DNA of 32,940 bases, taken from positions 1 through 32,940 of the forward strand of contig JAVBOL010000022.1 in the NCBI GenBank assembly GCA_031550615.1. The letters are read 5' to 3'. The notes below the pieces were generated by a model, which had not been told where the DNA came from, searched no databases, and was given only the letters and a program-made list of their open reading frames with translations. The stretch comes from JAVBOW01 sp031550615 (GTDB lineage: Bacteria; Bacteroidota; Bacteroidia; Bacteroidales; Rikenellaceae). This document shows, piece by piece, positions 28,137 through 32,940 of this stretch (its first letter is position 1; the number at the start of each line of letters is the position of its first letter). Position numbers and translations under genes: made by a program.

Positions 28137-28144
28137 TACCTTTG
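28137..28144 (+). promoter_or_regulatory. -7 box upstream of the HsdR-N-like gene
   Basis: TACCTTTG is an exact TAnnTTTG match 59 bases before the ATG at 28204, within the 84-base divergent gap to maeB. Confidence 0.5.
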
Positions 28145-28203
28145 TGTTCAATGCCGGACGAAAATTTAAAAATCCGACGTAAAGTTACGATTTCTTTCAC
28201 ACA

Positions 28204-28647
28204 ATGTCCCTGCCGAAACTCAATTTTCCGCAATATGCCTTCCGCCTCGCACGACGCGATGGGGTGGAGATGGTGTGGGATCCTCTGCGGGGAGGGTGGC
28301 TGCGATTGACTCCCGAGGAGTGGGTGCGCCGCCATGTGATCGAGTGGCTCAAAGAGGACCGCGGCGTGGCGGCGCAGCTGATCTGCCAGGAATATCCCGT
28401 GTCGGTGTGCGGACAGCCCCAGAGGGCCGACGTGGTTGTGATGTCGTCCTCAGGAGAGCCTTTGATGCTGATCGAGTGCAAGGCTCCCGCCGTGCGCCTT
28501 TGCGGGTCCACGCTCGGCCAGGCGGTGCGCTACAATAGCGTGGTCGGGGCGCGTTATATAATGCTAACTAACGGGTTGATCCATTTTTTCTGGGAAAAAA
28601 GCGAAACCGGGGAGTATGTGCAAAAATCCTCATTACCAGATATATAA
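28204..28647 (+). CDS. Orphan HsdR N-terminal-like (PD-(D/E)xK) protein
   Basis: This 147-residue protein resembles only the N-terminal nuclease domain of type I restriction subunits. The visible core is D76 in RADVVV, then IECK with E91 and K93, and Q106 in GQAVRYN, which fits a PD-(D/E)xK active site. No helicase, methylase or specificity gene is present, and the gene sits among housekeeping genes, so it is not a restriction system here. Stand-alone proteins of this kind are annotated in many Bacteroidetes without known function; DNA repair or RNA processing are possible but unproven. It ends 138 bases before the beta-barrel gene. Confidence 0.82.
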   Translation: MSLPKLNFPQYAFRLARRDGVEMVWDPLRGGWLRLTPEEWVRRHVIEWLKEDRGVAAQLICQEYPVSVCGQPQRADVVVMSSSGEPLMLIECKAPAVRLCGSTLGQAVRYNSVVGARYIMLTNGLIHFFWEKSETGEYVQKSSLPDI

Positions 28648-28714
28648 CCGATCACTATGCAAGGAAGTTATTAACAATTTAGCATAATTAGGCTTTTTTT
28701 TACACAAAAGCGTT

Positions 28715-28722
28715 TATCTTTG
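28715..28722 (+). promoter_or_regulatory. -7 box of the outer-membrane beta-barrel gene
   Basis: TATCTTTG is an exact TAnnTTTG match with a T-rich -33 region (28693-28701). It gives a leader of about 55 bases to the ATG at 28785, typical of strongly expressed Bacteroidota surface proteins. Confidence 0.65.
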
Positions 28723-28784
28723 CCCCCGAAATAATAAACGTCCTCTTATGTGAGGGCAAGTAAAAAACTTAATTACGACCGATC

Positions 28785-29468
28785 ATGAAAAAAATTCTTC
28801 TCATCGCAGCCCTCGTCGCTGCAACGGCAACCGCTTCGGCGCAGTTCTATGTTGAAGGTGCCATCGGCTACAAGCAGACCAAAGCCAAAGATGCCGGCGA
28901 TCTTACCGATTCGAAGTACACCGTAGCACCCGCCGTAGGTTACTACCTCAATGACCGTTTCGACGTTGGTGTGGGCCTTGACCTGTGTGGCGCAAAGTTC
29001 GAACAGGGCGAAGGTGAAGCCAAACAGAACGATTGGAGTGTAGCCCCTTTCGCCCGTTACTCTTTCCTGCAGCTCGGCAAGTTCGAAGTGCTTGCCAAAC
29101 TGGCTGTTAATTATGGACAGGGCAAAGTTGATGTCACTGATGAAATGGCGATAAAATACTCCCAATTCGGCGTTAACCTCACCCCGATCCTGGCTTTCAA
29201 CGTGTGCGAGCGCATCGTGCTGACCACCCAGCTCAACTTCATGAGCCTGGGCTACAATGTATTCAAGGACAGGGACGGCGACGGGAAATACACCAACTTC
29301 AATATTGGCGTTGACAGCCGCAACGTGATCACCACCGGCGGTGCGCGTGTCCCCAGCGAACTGGATGTTATGACTAATCCCGCTATGATGTTCGATGCAA
29401 TTATTAATAGCGGAATGGGTATCACTGCCACTCCCGGCATCACCGTAGGTTTCGCCTACAAATTCTAA
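28785..29468 (+). CDS. Outer-membrane beta-barrel protein
   Basis: This 227-residue protein has a clean signal peptide (MKKILLIAALVAATATASAQ) and then about eight alternating strands with aromatic caps (YVEGAIGYKQ, VAPAVGYYLNDRFDVGVGLD, WSVAPFARYSF, and so on). It ends in VGFAYKF with a terminal Phe, the usual outer-membrane insertion signal. It resembles OmpX/OmpW-sized 'outer membrane beta-barrel' domains; a substrate is not deducible. It has its own promoter and terminator, so it is probably monocistronic and strongly expressed. Confidence 0.88.
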   Translation: MKKILLIAALVAATATASAQFYVEGAIGYKQTKAKDAGDLTDSKYTVAPAVGYYLNDRFDVGVGLDLCGAKFEQGEGEAKQNDWSVAPFARYSFLQLGKFEVLAKLAVNYGQGKVDVTDEMAIKYSQFGVNLTPILAFNVCERIVLTTQLNFMSLGYNVFKDRDGDGKYTNFNIGVDSRNVITTGGARVPSELDVMTNPAMMFDAIINSGMGITATPGITVGFAYKF

Positions 29469-29488
29469 TTCCCACCCGGGAATTCCCC

Positions 29489-29515
29489 GAAAGGCCGCCC
29501 ACCGGGCGGCCTTTC
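29489..29515. terminator. Intrinsic terminator after the beta-barrel gene
   Basis: A 12-bp GC-rich stem (29489-29500 with 29504-29515, 3-base loop) is followed by a T-rich run. It lies between convergent genes and can serve the beta-barrel gene and the minus-strand surface-antigen gene. Confidence 0.88.
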
Positions 29516-29516
29516 T

Positions 29517-31331
29517 TTATTCATAGGCCACCGTGTGGGGCGCCGTGGGGGTGAAGCTCACCGGGTCGATGCCATTTTGGGCGGACAGCTCGACCCAGCG
29601 GCTTTTGATAAGTCCGCCCGGTCCTACGGCGACGCCCAGGCGCAGTTCGATGGCCTTGAATACCAGGCGCTCGTTCTTGATCCTCACGCCTAGCCCGAAA
29701 GTGGCGTAGGCGGGATTCGAGAACGGATTGGCGTTGTGCCCGAGCATCCCCAGGTCCGAGAATGCGAACATCGCCATACGGAATCCCCACGGCTGCAGGG
29801 GGGTGAATACCACCGTTTCGAGCGACAGGCGCGCGCGCGAGGTGCCGAGGGCGTGTTCGCCCAGGGCCCTGAGTGAGGCCGACTCCCTGAAAGCTATCAC
29901 CTCGTCGCTGCCGTAGGCGCGGTTCCAGCCCTGCAGGTAGCTCACGCTCACGAACTGGCGCAATCCGGTGTGCGGGCCGAGCCGAAAAAGGTTGGTGAAA
30001 TATTTCGATTCCAACAGCAGCGCCAGGCGCTCCCATCTGCTTTCGCCGCGCGGCAGGTAGCCGCCCCAGCCCACCCCGCCCATGAGGTAACCCAGGGAGT
30101 TGAAACCGCCCAGGCGGTAGCTGCCGCCCACGTAATACTGGTCTGTGAATTCGCCGTTGAGCCAACCGCCTACCACCTCGGCGCGGTAACCCACAGGCAG
30201 GTACTCGCGCTGGCCGTAGCCGTAGATCAGGCTGGCGGTGAAGAAACGCTCACGGTAAAGCCCCGCCGAGGCGAGCCATAGCGTACCGTCGTGGTATGCC
30301 GGGTTGAGGTTGGCGGCCACCGGAGGGCGGTCGCCGAAGTTCGAGCGGGTGATGCGTCCGGCTACGTAGGCGCTGCTTTTAATACTCCCCAGCCACAGCG
30401 CCCCGCCGCCCCAGAGGTCCAGCACTCCCGAGCCGATGCGGCGCGAAGAGTCGGCGTAGAGCATATACTGGTCCTGCCTCGACGAATTCCAGCCCGCCCC
30501 CGCCATAAAGTCGGTCGTGCGCTGGAATTGGCGGCTGACCTGCAGCGAGAGGATCGCCTCGTCCCATTTGCGCCCCGCCTCGGCGGAGGCGTTGAAGAAC
30601 GTACCGCCCACGTTGGGCATGTTAAGTCCCACCCACAGTCCGCCGTAGTCGCCGTGCCGCCACGAAAAACTGTTCTCCACCGACAGGCGGTTACCTGTGC
30701 CGGCGAAGTTGGCGTCATAGAGCTGTATCATGGCGCGTCCGTCGCCGCGTACCGATCCGTCGAAACCTATCGACCAGCTGTCGCGGGTCATGACCACCAC
30801 TACCACGCGCGAGGTGTCGGCTGGGTCGCGTATCACGGCACTCGTTACATCGGCTATGTAGCCCCGGGAGCGCAGGTTGCGATTGCTTCGCGTGAGCAGG
30901 TCGGCGTCGAAGCGGTCGCCAGCCTCCAACAGCAGGTCGCGCCGCAGCACGGCCTCGCGGGTGCGCACGTGGATCGAGTTGGCAAGCCGCTCGATGCGCG
31001 ACGAATCGCTGCCCAGCAGGTCGCCCTGGACGATCTCCACGCGACTGATCCGCCGTCCGTCATAGCGGCGCCACTGTGCGCCCTGGTCCGTCACCTCGCC
31101 CTGCCGGTCGTCGTCCGGGCGCACGAAAACCGAGTTGTAGATAAGCCGCGACACCCCTCCCCGCGAGTAGCGCGCCGCCAGCGAGTCGTAAAGGCGGTCG
31201 TGGCGCCCAGAAGTATAGACGCTGTCCCTGCCGGTAAGCCTACGGGTCGGTTGTTCGCCCTGCGGCACGCCGCTATCCGCCGCCGCCAGCAGGGGCGGCA
31301 GCGCCAGGAGCAGTATCAGCCATTTACGCAT
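29517..31331 (-). CDS. POTRA plus beta-barrel outer-membrane protein (BamA/TamA-like superfamily)
   Basis: The 604-residue protein has a signal peptide (about 1-18), a single POTRA-like domain (about 95-185, ISRVEIVQGDLLG then LLTRSNRNLRSRGYIADV) and a long barrel with many YxxGGSYRLGG-like strands. This layout belongs to the Omp85 superfamily, which inserts or exports outer-membrane proteins or lipids. BamA itself normally has five POTRA domains and about 800 or more residues, so this is an accessory or divergent member. It diverges from ugd. A near -7 sequence (GATATTTG, minus strand 31379-31386) is weak evidence for its promoter. Confidence 0.78.
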   Translation of the reverse strand: MRKWLILLLALPPLLAAADSGVPQGEQPTRRLTGRDSVYTSGRHDRLYDSLAARYSRGGVSRLIYNSVFVRPDDDRQGEVTDQGAQWRRYDGRRISRVEIVQGDLLGSDSSRIERLANSIHVRTREAVLRRDLLLEAGDRFDADLLTRSNRNLRSRGYIADVTSAVIRDPADTSRVVVVVMTRDSWSIGFDGSVRGDGRAMIQLYDANFAGTGNRLSVENSFSWRHGDYGGLWVGLNMPNVGGTFFNASAEAGRKWDEAILSLQVSRQFQRTTDFMAGAGWNSSRQDQYMLYADSSRRIGSGVLDLWGGGALWLGSIKSSAYVAGRITRSNFGDRPPVAANLNPAYHDGTLWLASAGLYRERFFTASLIYGYGQREYLPVGYRAEVVGGWLNGEFTDQYYVGGSYRLGGFNSLGYLMGGVGWGGYLPRGESRWERLALLLESKYFTNLFRLGPHTGLRQFVSVSYLQGWNRAYGSDEVIAFRESASLRALGEHALGTSRARLSLETVVFTPLQPWGFRMAMFAFSDLGMLGHNANPFSNPAYATFGLGVRIKNERLVFKAIELRLGVAVGPGGLIKSRWVELSAQNGIDPVSFTPTAPHTVAYE

Positions 31332-31441
31332 AGTCCGTATTGTCGTTCAATTTTTACGCCAGGGCGTGGCAGCGATTGCAAATATCGGCATTAACCGCCT
31401 GTTTTCAGCGGGCAGGGGATGCCTAATTGGAAAATAATTCA

Positions 31442-31449
31442 TATTTTTG
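31442..31449 (+). promoter_or_regulatory. -7 box of ugd
   Basis: TATTTTTG is an exact TAnnTTTG match 25 bases before the ATG at 31475. The remaining divergent gap to the outer-membrane gene (31332-31441) contains no other clear signal. Confidence 0.5.
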
Positions 31450-31474
31450 ACGAAATAAACGAACCTTTTAGGTG

Positions 31475-32794
31475 ATGAGAATAGCCATAGTGGGAACCGG
31501 TTACGTCGGTTTGGTGACCGGAACATGTTTTTCCGACCTGGGCATCGACGTGACCTGCGTCGATGTGAACCGCAAAAAGATAGAGGACCTGCGCAACGGG
31601 ATCATCCCCATATTCGAGCCAGGCCTGGATACGATGGTGCGCAAGAACGTGGACGCCGGGCGTCTGCACTTTGCGACCGAGCTGGCCGGGGTCATAAACG
31701 ACGTGTCGGTGGTCTTCTCGGCGGTCGGCACCCCTCCGGGCGAGGGCGGTAGCGCCGATCTGCGTTACGTGCTCGAAGTGGCGCGTGAGGTGGGGCGCAC
31801 CATGGAGGGCTATAAACTGTTGGTGACCAAGAGCACCGTGCCTGTGGGCACCGCCGAAAAGGTGCGCGCGGCGATTGCCGGCGAACTGGCCAAAAGGGGC
31901 GTGGATATCCCCTTCGACGTGGCCTCGAACCCCGAATTCCTCAAAGAGGGCGACGCGATCAACGACTTTTCGCGCCCCAACCGCATAGTTATCGGCGTGG
32001 ACAGCCAAAAGGCGCGCGAGGTGATGGAGAAACTCTACCGTCCCTTCACGCTCAACGGCCACCCGATAATCTTCATGGACATCGCCTCGGCCGAGATGAC
32101 CAAATATGCCGCCAACTCGATGCTTGCCACGCGCATATCCTTTATGACCGACATCGCCAACCTGTGCGAACTGACCGGCGCGGACATCAACATGGTGCGC
32201 AAGGGCATAGGCTCGGACGAACGCATCGGCAGCAAATTCCTCTACGCGGGTTGCGGATACGGGGGCTCGTGCTTCCCGAAGGACGTACAGGCGCTGATAC
32301 AGTCGGGGCTCGAATACGGGCACCGTCTGCGCATCCTCGAAGCCGTGGAGAGCGTCAATGAGGACCAGAAAAAGGTGATGTTCAATAAACTGCACGCCTA
32401 CTACAAGGGCGATCTGGCCGGGCGCACCGTAGCCGTGTGGGGACTTTCCTTCAAACCCAACACCGACGATATGCGCGTGGCGCCTTCGCTGACCGTCATA
32501 CCGATGCTCCTGGAGGCCGGGTGCACGGTGCGCGCTTTCGACCCCGTGGCGCACGAGGAGGCGCACAAGACGCTGGGCGAGAGCATATACTACGCCAGGA
32601 ATATCTACGACGCCGCGCTGGGGGCGGACGCGATCCTGCTGCTCACCGAGTGGAAGGATTTCCGCATGCCCCATTGGGCGGAGATCAAACGCGGGATGAA
32701 AAAGCCCGTGGTCTTCGACGGTCGCAACATCTACGACAAGGAGTTGCTGCGCGACGAAGGTTTTGAGGTTTACTCGATAGGGTCAACGAACTAA
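31475..32794 (+). CDS. ugd: UDP-glucose 6-dehydrogenase
   Basis: The enzyme oxidises UDP-glucose to UDP-glucuronate with two NAD+. The 439-residue protein starts MRIAIVGTGYVGLVTGTCFSDLG (Rossmann glycine-rich loop). The catalytic cysteine is C266 in GYGGSCFPKD, and the central and C-terminal UDP-binding domains are complete (WGLSFKPNTDDMR). A GTG at 31472 lengthens the frame by one codon; the ATG at 31475 is preferred. It is followed 10 bases later by a probable UDP-glucuronate decarboxylase, so the pair would make UDP-xylose or supply glucuronate for surface polysaccharides. Confidence 0.96.
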   Translation: MRIAIVGTGYVGLVTGTCFSDLGIDVTCVDVNRKKIEDLRNGIIPIFEPGLDTMVRKNVDAGRLHFATELAGVINDVSVVFSAVGTPPGEGGSADLRYVLEVAREVGRTMEGYKLLVTKSTVPVGTAEKVRAAIAGELAKRGVDIPFDVASNPEFLKEGDAINDFSRPNRIVIGVDSQKAREVMEKLYRPFTLNGHPIIFMDIASAEMTKYAANSMLATRISFMTDIANLCELTGADINMVRKGIGSDERIGSKFLYAGCGYGGSCFPKDVQALIQSGLEYGHRLRILEAVESVNEDQKKVMFNKLHAYYKGDLAGRTVAVWGLSFKPNTDDMRVAPSLTVIPMLLEAGCTVRAFDPVAHEEAHKTLGESIYYARNIYDAALGADAILLLTEWKDFRMPHWAEIKRGMKKPVVFDGRNIYDKELLRDEGFEVYSIGSTN

Positions 32795-32804
32795 GCGCGG
32801 GATC

Positions 32805-32940
32805 ATGAAGAGAGTATTGGTAACGGGCGGCGCCGGTTTCATCGGATCGCACCTGTGCGAGAGGCTGCTTGCCGACGGCAACGACGTGATATGCCTGGAT
32901 AACTACTTCACCGGCAGCAAGGCCAACGTGCGCCACCTGC
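32805..32940 (+). CDS. NAD-dependent epimerase/dehydratase, probable UDP-glucuronate decarboxylase (partial, runs off the window)
   Basis: Only the first 45 residues are present. They contain the extended-SDR NAD-binding motif VTGGAGFIGSHL and DNYFTGSKANVRHL, a form typical of UDP-glucuronate decarboxylase (UXS) rather than GalE. This fits the ugd gene 10 bases upstream, whose product is the UXS substrate. The substrate call needs the missing C-terminal three quarters. Confidence 0.7.
   Translation, partial: MKRVLVTGGAGFIGSHLCERLLADGNDVICLDNYFTGSKANVRHL

Noticed and set aside
28204..28647. Restriction-modification or defence island
   Set aside because: Only an isolated HsdR-N-like domain is present, with no methylase, specificity, helicase or mobile genes around it.
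31367..31380. TGGCAG...TTGCA resembling a sigma-54 promoter
   Set aside because: The spacing between GG and GC is 8 rather than 10 bases, which sigma-54 does not accept.

Overview
The window looks like a chromosomal segment of a Bacteroidota (Bacteroidales) bacterium, most plausibly a high-GC gut anaerobe such as an Alistipes/Rikenellaceae relative; the genus is an inference. Supporting signs are Bacteroidota-type -7 boxes (TAnnTTTG) in front of many genes, few Shine-Dalgarno sequences, an SdhCAB complex of the Bacteroidetes b558 type, a DUF4290 protein, a malic enzyme-phosphotransacetylase fusion, and a [FeFe] hydrogenase with its maturase HydF. I see no rRNA, tRNA, CRISPR array, transposase or phage gene. 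Almost all of the window is coding.

Layout. 1-140: a G-rich tract and a perfect 26-bp inverted repeat ending at the hydrogenase start codon. 141-3056 (+): group-B-like [FeFe] hydrogenase, RlmN, secreted thioredoxin. 3057-4723 (-): 5-formyl-THF cyclo-ligase then HydF. 4839-8347 (+): succinate dehydrogenase/fumarate reductase C-A-B. 8348-8575: a nested palindromic element. 8576-10736 (-): HAD phosphatase, RdgB and RecO, coupled by ATGA overlaps. 10888-15100 (+): a tightly packed five-gene membrane operon (GT-C-like protein, UbiA-type phosphoribosyltransferase, HAD-IB phosphatase, small EamA/SMR-like transporter, acyltransferase 3), then a nitroreductase. 15715-19148 (-): glycine dehydrogenase GcvP and a SlyD-like FKBP with a Cys-rich tail. 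19372-22292 (+): ribosomal protein S1 and RNase Z. 22323-22997 (-): DUF4290. 23245-24423 (+): a sigma-54 activator-like response regulator without a DNA-binding domain. 24459-28119 (-): malic enzyme and a catalytically incomplete GH2-like secreted protein. 28204-29468 (+): an orphan HsdR-N nuclease-like protein and a small outer-membrane beta-barrel. 29517-31331 (-): a POTRA-plus-barrel outer-membrane protein. 31475-32940 (+): UDP-glucose dehydrogenase and the start of a probable UDP-glucuronate decarboxylase.

How genes fit together. Hydrogenase and HydF, the fumarate reductase complex and the malic enzyme fit anaerobic hydrogen and succinate metabolism. The five-gene operon reads as a complete route for making a polyprenyl-phosphate-linked pentose from PRPP, moving it across the inner membrane and using it outside; this is the strongest candidate for an undescribed system here. 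Ugd plus the partial decarboxylase would supply UDP-glucuronate and UDP-xylose.

The non-coding DNA is unusually rich in long perfect palindromes (26, 26 and 28 bp arms). One lies in a bilateral element whose two copies show compensatory base changes, and a terminator-like hairpin lies inside the RNase Z coding region.
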